From an uncultured Alphaproteobacteria bacterium (GTDB lineage Bacteria > Pseudomonadota > Alphaproteobacteria > Geminicoccales > Geminicoccaceae): a DNA stretch of 64,000 nt. The stretch spans positions 62,001 through 126,000 of the forward strand of contig CALKJU010000005.1 of the NCBI GenBank assembly GCA_937995535.1, in the 5' to 3' direction. The position numbers and the translations under genes are program-made. The notes beneath the pieces are model-generated. The model did not search any database, was not told where the DNA came from, and saw only the letters and a program-made list of their open reading frames with translations. Positions 37,176-46,207 of this stretch are shown here, one piece after another. Numbering within the stretch: position 1 is the stretch's first letter; each line of letters begins with the position of its first letter.

Positions 37176-37505
37176 TCAGTTGCTGTAGCGCGAACCCGGC
37201 AGATAGCGGCCGTCCTTCAGGTCGCCGAACAGCTGCGGGACGCCGGGATGGCCGATCGGGCCGCCGCTCGGGTCGGGCTGCAGGTTCTGCTCCGACACAT
37301 AGGCGACGTAGTAGCTCTCGGCGTTCTCGGCGAGCAGATGGTAGAAGGGCTGGTCCTTGCGCGGCCGGATCTCCTCGGGGATCGCCTGGTACCACTCCTC
37401 GGTGTTGTTGAACTCGGGGTCGACGTCGAAGATCACCCCGCGAAACGGGAAGACACGATGCTTGACCACCTGGCCGATCGTGAACTTCGCCTGCCGTCGT
37501 TCCAT
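37176..37505 (-). CDS. hspQ: Heat shock protein HspQ
   Basis: 109 residues from ATG 37505 (MERRQAKFTIGQVVKHR), the standard N-terminus; in-frame codons above it lack similarity. Family blocks F-R-G-V-I-F-D-V-D-P-E-F, the Q-P-F-Y-H-L-L-A-E motif and S-E-Q-N-L are intact. HspQ is a hemimethylated-DNA-binding and Lon-specificity-enhancing protein induced by heat. It sits alone, behind a probable heat-shock promoter and a leader hairpin, convergent with pspF. Confidence 0.94.
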   Translation of the reverse strand: MERRQAKFTIGQVVKHRVFPFRGVIFDVDPEFNNTEEWYQAIPEEIRPRKDQPFYHLLAENAESYYVAYVSEQNLQPDPSGGPIGHPGVPQLFGDLKDGRYLPGSRYSN

Positions 37506-37532
37506 CGCAGACCTCAGTAGCGTCCGTGGCGC

Positions 37533-37559
37533 GGTCGGGCCTGACAGCAGCACCCGACC
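37533..37559 (-). other. Stem-loop in the hspQ 5' leader
   Basis: A perfect 7-bp GC stem (GGTCGGG/CCCGACC) closes a 13-nt loop in the predicted hspQ leader, just downstream of the promoter. No T-run follows, so it is not a typical terminator; an RNA thermometer or stability element is possible. It does not match SRP RNA. Confidence 0.4.
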
Positions 37560-37567
37560 AGCCCAGG

Positions 37568-37595
37568 ATTTGGGACGTCGGACACGCCTTGCAAG
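37568..37595 (-). promoter_or_regulatory. Candidate heat-shock (sigma-32-type) promoter of hspQ
   Basis: On the minus strand CTTGCAA (-35, nt 37589-37595) and CCCAAAT (-10, nt 37568-37574) are separated by 14 bp, close to the CTTGAAA-N14-CCCCAT heat-shock consensus. Transcription would start around 37560, giving a leader of about 55 nt to hspQ. The gene product fits. Confidence 0.5.
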
Positions 37596-37617
37596 ATACG
37601 CGCCGGCTGCGCTCCCG

Positions 37618-38487
37618 TCACCGCTCCGTCAGGTTGGTGATCAGGCTCGAGGTGTCCCAGCGGCCGCCGCCTTTCTGCTGAACCAACCGATAGAGCTGGT
37701 CGACCAGCGCGGTGACCGGCAGCGGCGCGCCGTTGCGGCGTGCCTCCTCGATCGCGATGCGCAGATCCTTGCGCATCCAGTCGACGGCGAAGCCGAAGTC
37801 GAAGCGCCCCTCGGCCATGGTCTTCCAGCGGTTCTCCATCTGCCAGGACTGCGCCGCACCCTTGGAGATCGTGGCCAGCACGAGATCGGTGTCGAGCCCG
37901 GCGCGCTTGGCGAAGTTGATCGCCTCGGCGAGCCCCTGGACCAGCCCGGCGATGCAGATCTGGTTGACCATCTTGGTCAGTTGCCCCGAGCCTGCCGGCC
38001 CCAGCAGGGTGACCGCCTTGGCGTAGGCGCGGATCACCGGCTCGGCGCGGGCGAAGGCGTCCGGCTCGCCACCGCACATCACCGTGAGCGCGCCGTTCTC
38101 CGCTCCGGCCTGCCCGCCCGAGACCGGTGCATCGATGAAGTGGCCGCCGCGCTCGGCCGCAGCCGCCGCCAGCTCGCGGGCGACGTCCGCCGAGGCGGTG
38201 GTGTGGTCGACCAGGACCGCGTCGCGGGCGAGGCCGGCCAGGGCACCCTGGTCGCCGTAACAGACCGCGCGCAGGTCGGGGTCGTCGCCGACCATGAGGC
38301 AGACGATCTCGGCCGCGGCGGCCGCCTCGCGCGGGGTCGCCGCAACGGCGCCGCTGTGCTTCGCCGCCCACGCCTCGGCCTTTTCCCGGGTGCGGTTCCA
38401 GACCGTCACCTCGTGCCCCTTGGCGCGCAGATGCCCCGCCATGGGAAAGCCCATCACCCCCAGCCCGATGAACGCCGTCCGCGCCAT
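37618..38487 (-). CDS. NAD(P)-dependent beta-hydroxyacid dehydrogenase (HIBADH/tartronate-semialdehyde reductase family)
   Basis: 289 residues. Rossmann motif F-I-G-L-G-V-M-G-F-P-M, V-D-H-T-T-A-S (substrate block), D-A-P-V-S-G-G-Q-A-G-A-E-N-G and the catalytic Lys region G-S-G-Q-L-T-K-M-V-N-Q are all present. The group covers 3-hydroxyisobutyrate dehydrogenase, 2-hydroxy-3-oxopropionate reductase and related enzymes; the sequence does not settle the substrate, though valine-pathway mmsA lies in the same window. Same strand as hspQ but separated by 112 bp with a promoter. Confidence 0.88.
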   Translation of the reverse strand: MARTAFIGLGVMGFPMAGHLRAKGHEVTVWNRTREKAEAWAAKHSGAVAATPREAAAAAEIVCLMVGDDPDLRAVCYGDQGALAGLARDAVLVDHTTASADVARELAAAAAERGGHFIDAPVSGGQAGAENGALTVMCGGEPDAFARAEPVIRAYAKAVTLLGPAGSGQLTKMVNQICIAGLVQGLAEAINFAKRAGLDTDLVLATISKGAAQSWQMENRWKTMAEGRFDFGFAVDWMRKDLRIAIEEARRNGAPLPVTALVDQLYRLVQQKGGGRWDTSSLITNLTER

Positions 38488-38634
38488 GCCCGTCTCCTCC
38501 CGTTGCGCGGGCGGAGGCTAGTGGTCGCTCGCACCGCCGACAACGCCACGCGTTCCCGGCGCGCGCGCCGATGCTTGCCGAGCCGCCGCCGTGCGCCGAC
38601 ATAGCGCGCCTGAATCGTCGACGTTCGAGGAGCC

Positions 38635-39183
38635 ATGCGGAGGGATCGAGCCGACACCATGACGGTACGACGCGAGCTCACCGACGCCATCGATCGCTGG
38701 CGGGTGCTCACCCTCTACCAGCGCTTCGAGCGACTCGTCCTGCTCGCGCTGAGCGGGCTCATCATCGTCGTCGTCCTGGCGGCGTTGTGGAACCTGCTGC
38801 TGCGGGTGCTGTCGCTGGCCCTCAGCGACACCCTCGACCCGACCCGCTACGAAGTCTTCCAGGCCGTCTTCGGCGCCATCTTCACCGTCATGATCGCGCT
38901 CGAGTTCAAGCGCTCCATCCTCGTCTCGGTGGAGCGGAGCGAGACGGTCTTCCAGGTGCGCACGGTGATCCTGATCTCGCTGCTCGCCATTCTCCGTAAG
39001 TTCATCATCCTCGACCTGCAGACGACCGAGGCGATGAAGGTGCTGGCGCTGAGCGCCGCCGTGCTGACCCTGGGGGCCGCCTACTGGGCGGTCCGCGACC
39101 AGGACATCCGGCTCGAGCGGGTGCGGCGCGACGGCCGCACCGGACACACGCCTCAGGCGCAGGCTGGCATCGACGACCGCTGA
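38635..39183 (+). CDS. PsiE-like phosphate-starvation-inducible membrane protein
   Basis: 182 residues with four membrane helices (E-R-L-V-L-L-A-L-S-G-L-I-I-V-V-V-L-A-A-L, then F-G-A-I-F-T-V-M-I-A-L-E-F and two more) and R-K-F-I-I-L-D between them, the arrangement of PF06146 (PsiE). The role in E. coli is unknown beyond phosphate-starvation induction. GAGGAG precedes ATG 38635; ATG 38659 is a possible alternative. Divergent from the dehydrogenase gene, 147 bp apart. Confidence 0.75.
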   Translation: MRRDRADTMTVRRELTDAIDRWRVLTLYQRFERLVLLALSGLIIVVVLAALWNLLLRVLSLALSDTLDPTRYEVFQAVFGAIFTVMIALEFKRSILVSVERSETVFQVRTVILISLLAILRKFIILDLQTTEAMKVLALSAAVLTLGAAYWAVRDQDIRLERVRRDGRTGHTPQAQAGIDDR

Positions 39184-39200
39184 GCGATCGGGCGGGCGCG

Positions 39201-39821
39201 CTACGCGGCGCGATAGAGCCAGGGCTGGGCGGCGCGCTGGCGCGCCTCGAAGGCGTCGATCGCCGCCACCTTGGCCAGGGTCGTGCCGATCTCGTCCAGA
39301 CCCTGGAGGAGCTTGGCGCGATTCGCCGGATCGACGCGGAACGGCAGGGGGGCGTTGCCGGTCGGGCGATGGATCAGCTGCGCCTCGAGGTCGACCGTGA
39401 AGGTCGGGTCGGCCGCGGTCTCCGCTTCCTTCATCAGGAGATCGACCTGGTCCTGCGGCAGGGTGATCGGCAGGATCCCGTTCTTGTAGCAGTTGTTGTG
39501 GAAGATGTCGGCAAAGCTGGGCGCGATCACGCAGCGGATGCCGAAATCCAGGAGCGCCCAGGGCGCGTGCTCGCGCGAGCTGCCGCAGCCGAAATTGTCG
39601 CCCGCGATGAGGATCACCGCCCTGCGGTAGGGCTCGCGGTTGAGCACGAAGTCCGGCCGCTCACGGCCGTCGCCGTCGAACCGCAGCGCTTCGAACAGCC
39701 CGGCGCCGAGCCCGGTGCGCTTGATCGTCTTCAGCCAGTGCGCGGGGATGATCTTGTCGGTATCGACATTGATCAGCGGCAGCGGCGCGGCGATGCCGGT
39801 GAGCGTCGTGAAGGGCTGCAT
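39201..39821 (-). CDS. leuD: 3-isopropylmalate dehydratase small subunit
   Basis: 206 residues. Typical blocks are [12 protein letters not shown] (N-term), [11 protein letters not shown] and F-A-D-I-F-H-N-N. LeuD pairs with LeuC to isomerise 2- to 3-isopropylmalate in leucine synthesis. Unusually it is not next to leuC: a molybdopterin-fold gene and a plus-strand Uma2 gene lie between them, 1.3 kb in all. Confidence 0.96.
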   Translation of the reverse strand: MQPFTTLTGIAAPLPLINVDTDKIIPAHWLKTIKRTGLGAGLFEALRFDGDGRERPDFVLNREPYRRAVILIAGDNFGCGSSREHAPWALLDFGIRCVIAPSFADIFHNNCYKNGILPITLPQDQVDLLMKEAETAADPTFTVDLEAQLIHRPTGNAPLPFRVDPANRAKLLQGLDEIGTTLAKVAAIDAFEARQRAAQPWLYRAA

Positions 39822-39914
39822 ATGTGCTCTCGAGCGAAGGTCGCTGCGAGGGATTTCTAGGCGCCCCCGCCCGCACGGTCCACCGCGGACCGCGCGGGTG
39901 GGTGGCGCGGCGCC

Positions 39915-40394
39915 TCAGCGCAGCGTGAGCGACTTGAGCTGCCAGATCGAGCGGGCGACGTAGGCGTCGCCCGACAGCTCGGGCGCGCTGTCGTAGTCGT
40001 AGACGATCCAGAACGGGCCGAACTCGTCGGGCGCGAGCGGCTGGCCGTTCATCGCGACCGCGAGCCGTGCCTTGCCGGTGCGGAAGTCCTCGACCGGGAT
40101 CTCGACCGTGTAGCCGTCGTTCGCGGTGGCAGCGACGACCTCGCCGCGGTCGCCGATCGCGGCCAAGAGCCGCTCGCCCGGGACCGCCTCGAAGACCACC
40201 TTGCCGTCGATCCAGGCGGTCGTGGTGTCGAAGGTGACGAGCCCGAGGCCCTTCAGCTGATCGAGGTCCAGCGCCTGGACGGCGCCGCCCTCGATCGCCA
40301 GCACCGGCAGCTCGTCGGCGGCCAGCGGCAGGGTCAGGGCGAGAGGGACAAGGGCCGCGCCGACGAGGGCGCCGAGAAAGGTGCGCTTGCGCAT
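39915..40394 (-). CDS. Small periplasmic molybdopterin-fold (sulfite-oxidase-like) protein
   Basis: 159 residues from ATG 40394 (MRKRTFLGALVGAALVP), which gives a clean signal peptide; the frame is open further upstream without similarity. The mature part has the L-G-L-V-T-F-D-T-T-T-A-W segment, E-F-G-P-F-W-I-V-Y-D-Y-D and a C-terminal R-S-I-W-Q-L-K-S-L, as in short proteins assigned to the oxidoreductase molybdopterin-binding fold. It contains no Cys, so the usual Mo ligand is missing and cofactor binding is doubtful. An AT-rich promoter region lies upstream. Confidence 0.65.
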   Translation of the reverse strand: MRKRTFLGALVGAALVPLALTLPLAADELPVLAIEGGAVQALDLDQLKGLGLVTFDTTTAWIDGKVVFEAVPGERLLAAIGDRGEVVAATANDGYTVEIPVEDFRTGKARLAVAMNGQPLAPDEFGPFWIVYDYDSAPELSGDAYVARSIWQLKSLTLR

Positions 40395-40584
40395 GGTCCG
40401 ACCCGGTATGGTGAACGGTCGGTTAAACAATAAGGCGAAAACTTCGTTAACGCACGCAAAACCTATGGTTAATGGCGCCATCACGTACGTACAGCGTGGC
40501 GGATCGCCTGGCGACGCGGCTGGGCCAGCCTCGTCGACGGCTGTACAGTCAACCTCCGTCGGTACGCGCCCGGAGTGATCGCGG

Positions 40585-41145
40585 ATGGCCGAGCCCGCCC
40601 GTCCTTTGCCCGACCTACCCGACGCGGCGGCGTTCCGCGCCTGGGCCGATGCGCAGCCCGAGAGCTGGGAATTCGCCGATGGCCGTCTGGTGATGATGGG
40701 CCGCGCGAGCCGTCCGCATGTGCGTCTTGCCGGCAACCTTGTCGCCGAGCTGCGCAGCCGTCTGCGCGGCCAGCCCTGCCAGCCCTATCAGAGCGACCTC
40801 GCCGTGCGGGTGGACGCGCGCAACGAGTTCCTGCCGGACGTCGTGGTGGATTGTGGCGCGGCACGCGAGGAGGCGGACCAGCCCGTCTTGATCGCCGAGG
40901 TGCTGTCGCCGTCGACGGAGGACTACGATCGCGGGCGGAAGTGGGCGGCCTACCGGCGACTGCCCAGCCTGCATCACTACCTGCTGCTCGCGCAGGACAG
41001 GATTCTCGTTGAGCTGTACAGCCGCCGCGGCGACGGCTGGACCCTACACGTCATCGAGGACGGAGATGCCGAGGTCGTGCTCGACGCGCTCGGCGTGACG
41101 CTGCGGGTGCGCGAGCTTTACGACGGCGTCGAGCTGCCGCCCTGA
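40585..41145 (+). CDS. Uma2-family (DUF820) putative endonuclease
   Basis: 186 residues. The PD-(D/E)xK-like core is seen in E-F-A-D-G-R-L-V, L-P-D-V-V-V-D and V-L-I-A-E-V-L-S-P-S-T-E-D-Y-D-R-G-R-K. Members are numerous in cyanobacteria and some proteobacteria and are predicted nucleases of unknown biological role. It sits on the strand opposite its neighbours, 4 bp from the end of leuC, and looks like an insertion into the leu region. Confidence 0.88.
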   Translation: MAEPARPLPDLPDAAAFRAWADAQPESWEFADGRLVMMGRASRPHVRLAGNLVAELRSRLRGQPCQPYQSDLAVRVDARNEFLPDVVVDCGAAREEADQPVLIAEVLSPSTEDYDRGRKWAAYRRLPSLHHYLLLAQDRILVELYSRRGDGWTLHVIEDGDAEVVLDALGVTLRVRELYDGVELPP

Positions 41146-41149
41146 TGTC

Positions 41150-42550
41150 TCACACCAGCGTCCGGACGTCGGTGAGCCGTCCCGTCACCGCCGCCGCGGC
41201 GGCCATCGCCGGTGAGAGCAGATGGGTGCGGCCGAGCTTGCCTTGGCGACCCTCGAAGTTGCGGTTGCTGGTCGAGGCGCAGCGCTCGTAGGGCCGGAGC
41301 TGGTCAGGGTTCATCCCGAGGCACATCGAACAGCCGGGCTCGCGCCAGTCGAAGCCGGCGGCCTTGAAGATCCGATCCAGCCCCTCGGCCTCGGCCTGCT
41401 CCTTCACCAGCCCGGAGCCCGGGACGATCATCGCCTCGACCGTGCCCGCCACCTTGCGGCCGGCGACGACCTTGGCGACCGCGCGAAGATCCTCGATCCG
41501 GCCGTTCGTGCAGGAGCCGATGAACACCCGGTCGACGCGGATCTCCTGCAAGGGCGTCCCCGGCTCGAGGCCCATATAGGCGAGCGCCCGCTCCATCGCC
41601 ATGCGACGGTCTTGGCTGGGTGCCGCCACAGGGTCGGGCACGCGCCCGCTGATCGGCGCCACGTCCTGCGGCGAGGTTCCCCAGGTCACCTGCGGCTCGA
41701 TGTCGGCGGCGCGCAGCGCGACCTCGCGGTCATAGCTGGCGCCCGGATCCGAAGGCAGAGTCCGCCAGTAGGCCAGCGCCTGCTCGAATGCTCCAGCCTT
41801 GGGCGCCATCGGCCGGCCACGCACATAGGCGAACGTGGTCTCGTCCGGGGCGATCAATCCCGCCCGCGCCCCGGCCTCGATCGACATGTTGCAGATCGTC
41901 ATCCGGCCTTCCATCGACAGGCTGCGGACGACCGACCCGGCGTACTCGACGACATGGCCCGTGCCGCCGGCGGTGCCGATCTGGCCGATGATGGCGAGGA
42001 TCACGTCCTTCGCGGTCACGCCGAAGCCGAGCTCCCCGTCGACGCTGATCCGCATCGTCCGCGGCCGCGTCTGGACCAGTGTCTGGGTCGCCAGCACATG
42101 CTCGACCTCGGAGGTACCGATACCGAAGGCGAGCGCGCCGAAGGCACCATGGGTGCTGGTGTGGCTGTCGCCGCAGACGATCGTCATGCCCGGCAGCGTG
42201 AAGCCCTGCTCGGGTCCGATGACGTGAACGATGCCCTGGCGGACGTCGTGCATGCCGAACAGCGGGATGCCGAATTCGGCGCAGTTGCGCTCCAGCGTCT
42301 CGACCTGGATGCGCGACGTCTCGTCGGCGATGCCCTTGCGGCGATCGCTGGTCGGCACGTTGTGGTCGGGCACGGCGAGCGTCGCATCGGGGCGGCGGAC
42401 GGCGCGGCCGGCCACCCGTAGCCCCTCGAAGGCCTGCGGGCTGGTCACCTCGTGGACGAGGTGCCGATCGATGTAGAGCAGGCAGGTCCCGTCGGCGTTC
42501 TGCTCGACGACGTGGCCGTCCCAGATCTTGTCGAACAGCGTGCGCGCCAT
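41150..42550 (-). CDS. leuC: 3-isopropylmalate dehydratase large subunit
   Basis: 466 residues from ATG 42550 ([15 protein letters not shown]); upstream open frame is spurious. The three cluster Cys are in G-S-C-T-N-G-R and [10 protein letters not shown], and the [16 protein letters not shown] block is present. With LeuD it isomerises isopropylmalate. It follows rplS by 25 bp, so it ends the ffh-rpsP-rimM-trmD-rplS-leuC run. Confidence 0.97.
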   Translation of the reverse strand: MARTLFDKIWDGHVVEQNADGTCLLYIDRHLVHEVTSPQAFEGLRVAGRAVRRPDATLAVPDHNVPTSDRRKGIADETSRIQVETLERNCAEFGIPLFGMHDVRQGIVHVIGPEQGFTLPGMTIVCGDSHTSTHGAFGALAFGIGTSEVEHVLATQTLVQTRPRTMRISVDGELGFGVTAKDVILAIIGQIGTAGGTGHVVEYAGSVVRSLSMEGRMTICNMSIEAGARAGLIAPDETTFAYVRGRPMAPKAGAFEQALAYWRTLPSDPGASYDREVALRAADIEPQVTWGTSPQDVAPISGRVPDPVAAPSQDRRMAMERALAYMGLEPGTPLQEIRVDRVFIGSCTNGRIEDLRAVAKVVAGRKVAGTVEAMIVPGSGLVKEQAEAEGLDRIFKAAGFDWREPGCSMCLGMNPDQLRPYERCASTSNRNFEGRQGKLGRTHLLSPAMAAAAAVTGRLTDVRTLV

Positions 42551-42575
42551 GACCACCCGCCTCCCGCTCGCCGGC

Positions 42576-42968
42576 TCAGCGTTGCGGCGTCGCCGCCTCG
42601 GCCGAACGCTCGTCACGCCGCTCGGTGATCCGTGCCGCCTTCCCGGTCCGCCCGCGCAAATAGTAGAGCTTGGCACGGCGTACCCGGCCCTTGCGCACGA
42701 CCTCGATGCTGTCGATGCGCGGGCTGTACAGCGGAAAGACGCGCTCGACCCCCTCGCCATAGCTGATCTTGCGGACCGTGAACGAACTGTTGATGCCACG
42801 GTTGCGCCGGGCGATGACCACGCCCTCGAAGGCCTGCACCCGCTCGCGGTTGCCTTCGATCACCTTGACGTTGACCCGCACCGTGTCGCCGGCGGCGAAC
42901 TCGGGCACCGGCCGCTCCGCGCGCAGGCGCTCGACCTGCTCGGCCTCGAGCTGCTGGATCATGTTCAT
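42576..42968 (-). CDS. rplS: 50S ribosomal protein L19
   Basis: 130 residues; core [28 protein letters not shown] and R-R-A-K-L-Y-Y-L-R are the L19 signature. It lies at the 30S-50S interface. The C-terminus has a short Ala/Glu extension common in this class. Order trmD-rplS is the conserved one. Confidence 0.97.
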   Translation of the reverse strand: MNMIQQLEAEQVERLRAERPVPEFAAGDTVRVNVKVIEGNRERVQAFEGVVIARRNRGINSSFTVRKISYGEGVERVFPLYSPRIDSIEVVRKGRVRRAKLYYLRGRTGKAARITERRDERSAEAATPQR

Positions 42969-43026
42969 CGGATCGTCCTCGCCTTTCCCAGAGACCGGCC
43001 CGCCGGCGACGGGCGCGGGAGTTTGC

Positions 43027-43728
43027 TCAATTCACCGGCGCACGCAAGAGGTCCGGCCGCCGCGCCTTGGTCACCGCGAGTGCCTGCTCCTGCCGCCAGG
43101 CCTTGATCTTGCCGTGATGCCCGGACAGCAGGACCTCGGGCACCGCACGCCCTTCCCAGACCTGCGGCCGGGTGTAGTGCGGATATTCCAGAAGGCCTTG
43201 GGCGAAGCTCTCCTCGACCAGCGACTCCGGCGCACCCACGACCTCGGGCAGGAGGCGCACGCAGGCGTCGAGCAGCGCCAGCGCGGCGATCTCGCCGCCC
43301 GACAACACGAAGTCACCGAGCGACAGCTCCTCGAGCCCGCGCGCCTCGATCACCCGCTGGTCGACACCCTCGTAGCGTCCGCAGAGCAGCACGACCCCTG
43401 GACCGGCGGCGAGCGTCCGGACCCGCGCCTGGGTCACCCGCGCGCCGCGCGGGCTGAGATAGATCGCCGGACGCGGATCGTCGGGCCCGTGCACGGCGTC
43501 GAGCGCCGCGGCCACCACATCCGGCCGCAGCACCATCCCAGCCCCGCCGCCGAACGGCGTGTCGTCGACGCTCTGATGGCGGTCCTTGGCGAAGCTCCGG
43601 ATGTCGACCGCGTCGAGGCGCCACAGGCCCCGCTCGAGCCCGCGGCCGGCCAGCGACAGTCCCAGCGGCCCGGGGAACATCTCGGGGAACAGGGTCAGCA
43701 CGCTGGCGTGCCAGGGGACCCGGCTCAT
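43027..43728 (-). CDS. trmD: tRNA (guanine37-N1)-methyltransferase
   Basis: 233 residues from ATG 43728, overlapping the rimM stop (ATGA). SPOUT-family motifs: [32 protein letters not shown] and [11 protein letters not shown]. It makes m1G37 to hold the reading frame. 58 bp before rplS. Confidence 0.97.
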   Translation of the reverse strand: MSRVPWHASVLTLFPEMFPGPLGLSLAGRGLERGLWRLDAVDIRSFAKDRHQSVDDTPFGGGAGMVLRPDVVAAALDAVHGPDDPRPAIYLSPRGARVTQARVRTLAAGPGVVLLCGRYEGVDQRVIEARGLEELSLGDFVLSGGEIAALALLDACVRLLPEVVGAPESLVEESFAQGLLEYPHYTRPQVWEGRAVPEVLLSGHHGKIKAWRQEQALAVTKARRPDLLRAPVN

Positions 43729-44252
43729 GCCGCCTCCCCTTCCCAACGCAGCTCCACCGGGGGCGCGACCACGATGCGCCCGCCAGCGAGGTCGACCTGC
43801 GGCACGGCGGCGTGGGTGAACGGCACGAGGAGCGGGGGCGCGCCCGGCCGCGCGATCTCGATCACATCGCCAGCGCCGTGGTTGGTCACGGCGCTGACCC
43901 GCCCCAGCGGGCGGCCTTCCGGGTCCAGCACCGCGAGCCCGATCAGGTCGGCATAGTAGAACTCGTCTTCGCCGGGCGCCGGCAGCGCCGCACGCGGGAC
44001 GAAGAGCTCGCGGCCACGCAGCGCTTCCGCCTGCTCGCGGCTGGTCACGCCGGCGGCCGCGACGATCACCCCGCCCTTGGCCCGGCCGATCACCCGGACG
44101 GCGAACAGCTCCGTGCCGTCGCGGTCGTGGAGCGGCCCGTAGGCCGCCACGCTCGCCGGGTCGGCCGTGAAGCAACGCAGGCGCAGCGCTCCGCGCACAC
44201 CGTGTGGCGCGGCGACGGCGGCGATACAGACCAGATCGGCTCGGGTGGCCAT
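43725..44252 (-). CDS. rimM: 16S rRNA processing protein RimM
   Basis: 175 residues from ATG 44252. The RimM N-domain ([16 protein letters not shown]) and the PRC-barrel linker ([11 protein letters not shown]) end in [14 protein letters not shown]. Helps 30S maturation with S19. Part of rpsP-rimM-trmD-rplS. Confidence 0.95.
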   Translation of the reverse strand: MATRADLVCIAAVAAPHGVRGALRLRCFTADPASVAAYGPLHDRDGTELFAVRVIGRAKGGVIVAAAGVTSREQAEALRGRELFVPRAALPAPGEDEFYYADLIGLAVLDPEGRPLGRVSAVTNHGAGDVIEIARPGAPPLLVPFTHAAVPQVDLAGGRIVVAPPVELRWEGEAA

Positions 44253-44280
44253 GACGGTGTCGGGCCCATCCGGATCGGCC

Positions 44281-44616
44281 TCAGGCCGACGCTGCGGCGG
44301 CCTCGGCCTTCTTCTTGGCGATCTCGGCGGCGCGCTTGCCGGTGCCGCGCATGCGCGTGGCACCCGGCAGGATGCCGGCCCGGTCGAGGAACCGGGCCAC
44401 CCGGTCGGTGACCTGGGCACCATGGCCGAGCCAGTGGCGGATGCGCTCCTCGTTGAGCACCACACGCTTGTCGCTGTCGCCCGGGAGCAGCGGGTCGTAG
44501 GTGCCGAGCTTCTCGAGGAAGCGACCGTCGCGCGGGCTGCGCGAGTCGGCAGCCACGATGCGATAGAACGGACGCTTCTTGGCGCCGGCGCGGGCGAGGC
44601 GGATCTTGACGCTCAT
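44281..44616 (-). CDS. rpsP: 30S ribosomal protein S16
   Basis: 111 residues. The N-terminus [20 protein letters not shown] is diagnostic, as is [10 protein letters not shown]. The C-terminal Ala/Lys tail is common in alphaproteobacteria. 46 bp downstream of ffh. Confidence 0.97.
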   Translation of the reverse strand: MSVKIRLARAGAKKRPFYRIVAADSRSPRDGRFLEKLGTYDPLLPGDSDKRVVLNEERIRHWLGHGAQVTDRVARFLDRAGILPGATRMRGTGKRAAEIAKKKAEAAAASA

Positions 44617-44662
44617 CTCGGAAGGGCTCTCGTGGTGGGAACGGGGTGTCGGGGGGACGGGC

Positions 44663-46027
44663 TCAGCGTGGGAACAGGCCGGGCGGAAGCTGCGGCATGC
44701 CGCGACCGCCGAGCAGGCTCTGCAGCCCGCCCTGCTTCTTCATCCGCTTCATCATGTCCTGCATCTGCCGATGCTGCTTGAGCAGGCGGTTGATGTCGGG
44801 GACGCCGGTGCCGGACCCGGCGGCGATGCGCCGTTTGCGCGACGCCTGGATGATGTCCGGGTTGCGCCGCTCCTTGGGGGTCATCGAGTTGATGATCGCG
44901 ATCTGCCGCTTGATCATCGTCTCGTCGACGTTCGCCTCGGCCATCTGCGCCTTGATCTTGGCCACGCCCGGCAGCTTGGCGAGGATGCCGCCCATGCCGC
45001 CCATCTTGGTCACCTGCTGCAGCTGGGTGCGCAGGTCGTTCAGGTCGAACGCGCCCTTGGCCAGCCGCTTGGCGAGCTTCTCGGCGTCCTCTTTGTCGAC
45101 CAGGTCGGCCGCCTTCTCCACCAGCGAGACGACGTCGCCCATGTCGAGGATGCGCGAGGCGACCCGCTGCGGATGGAACGGCTCCAGCGCATCGAGCTTC
45201 TCGCCGACGCCGACGAGCTTGATCGGCTTGCCGGTGATCGCGCGCATGCTGAGCGCCGCGCCACCGCGTGCGTCGCCATCCATGCGCGTCAGCACGATCC
45301 CGGTCAGCGCCACCCTCTCCTTGAAAGCATTGGCGACATTCACGGCGTCCTGGCCGGTCAGCGCGTCGACGACCAGCAGCGTCTCGTGCGGTTTGGCGAG
45401 GTTCTGGACGGCGACCAGTTCGTCCATCAGCGCCGGATCAACATGCAGGCGGCCGGCGGTATCGAGGATCACCACATCGACACCCTCACGGCGCGCGGTG
45501 TCGAGCGCGCGCCGGGTGATCTCCAGAGGGCCCTGTCCCGGCACGATCGGCAGGCTCGCCACCTCGGCCTGGCGCGCCAGCACCTCGAGCTGCTCCTGCG
45601 CCGCCGGCCGCCGGGTGTCGAGCGAAGCCAGCAGGACCTTCTTCTTCTCCTTGAGCTTGAGCCGGCGGGCGAGCTTGGCCGAGGTCGTGGTCTTGCCCGA
45701 GCCCTGCAGGCCGCACATCAAGATCGGCGCGGGTGGGCTGCCCAGCTCGAGCGCCGCCGTCTCGCTGCCGAGCAGCTGGACGAGATGGTCGTGGACGATC
45801 TTCACGACCATCTGGCCCGGGGTGATGCTGCGGATCACCTCCTGGCCGATCGCCTTCTCGCGCACCGCAGCGATGAAATCGCGCACGACCGGCAGCGCCA
45901 CGTCGGCCTCGAGCAAGGCCACGCGCACGTCGCGCATCGCCTCCAGCACGTCCGCCTCGCCGAGCGCTCCGCGGCGCTTCAGACGGTCGAAGACGTTGCC
46001 GAGCCGGGTGGTGAGACTCTCGAACAT
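44663..46027 (-). CDS. ffh: Signal recognition particle protein Ffh
   Basis: 454 residues from ATG 46027 ([16 protein letters not shown]). The NG GTPase domain shows G-L-Q-G-S-G-K-T-T (P-loop), D-T-A-G-R-L and [11 protein letters not shown]; the Met-rich M domain ends with [10 protein letters not shown]. It targets membrane proteins to SecYEG with 4.5S RNA. First gene of the rpsP operon and divergent from dapF. Confidence 0.97.
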   Translation of the reverse strand: MFESLTTRLGNVFDRLKRRGALGEADVLEAMRDVRVALLEADVALPVVRDFIAAVREKAIGQEVIRSITPGQMVVKIVHDHLVQLLGSETAALELGSPPAPILMCGLQGSGKTTTSAKLARRLKLKEKKKVLLASLDTRRPAAQEQLEVLARQAEVASLPIVPGQGPLEITRRALDTARREGVDVVILDTAGRLHVDPALMDELVAVQNLAKPHETLLVVDALTGQDAVNVANAFKERVALTGIVLTRMDGDARGGAALSMRAITGKPIKLVGVGEKLDALEPFHPQRVASRILDMGDVVSLVEKAADLVDKEDAEKLAKRLAKGAFDLNDLRTQLQQVTKMGGMGGILAKLPGVAKIKAQMAEANVDETMIKRQIAIINSMTPKERRNPDIIQASRKRRIAAGSGTGVPDINRLLKQHRQMQDMMKRMKKQGGLQSLLGGRGMPQLPPGLFPR

Positions 46028-46207
46028 CACTCCACGCCAAACGGCGCCGCGGCCCGGGAGCCGGCGCACCAACTAAACTCAGGTCGGGCTGCCCGCCCAC
46101 GCCCGGGGCGGCACACCAAACGATCCCCGGCTTCTAGGCGTCGGCGCGGCGCGCCGTCAAGGCTCGCACCCTTCCGGCCAGCGCGCCGCCTCTCTATATC
46201 CGCCGCC

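Noticed and set aside
37533-37570. Small SRP (4.5S) RNA at the hspQ leader
   Set aside because: It shares TCAGGCCCG with SRP RNA but lacks the GGAA tetraloop and GCAGCC side of domain IV.
40420-40480. CtrA-type TTAA-N7-TTAA sites upstream of the molybdopterin-fold gene
   Set aside because: Three TTAA motifs exist but are 18-20 bp apart, not 7.
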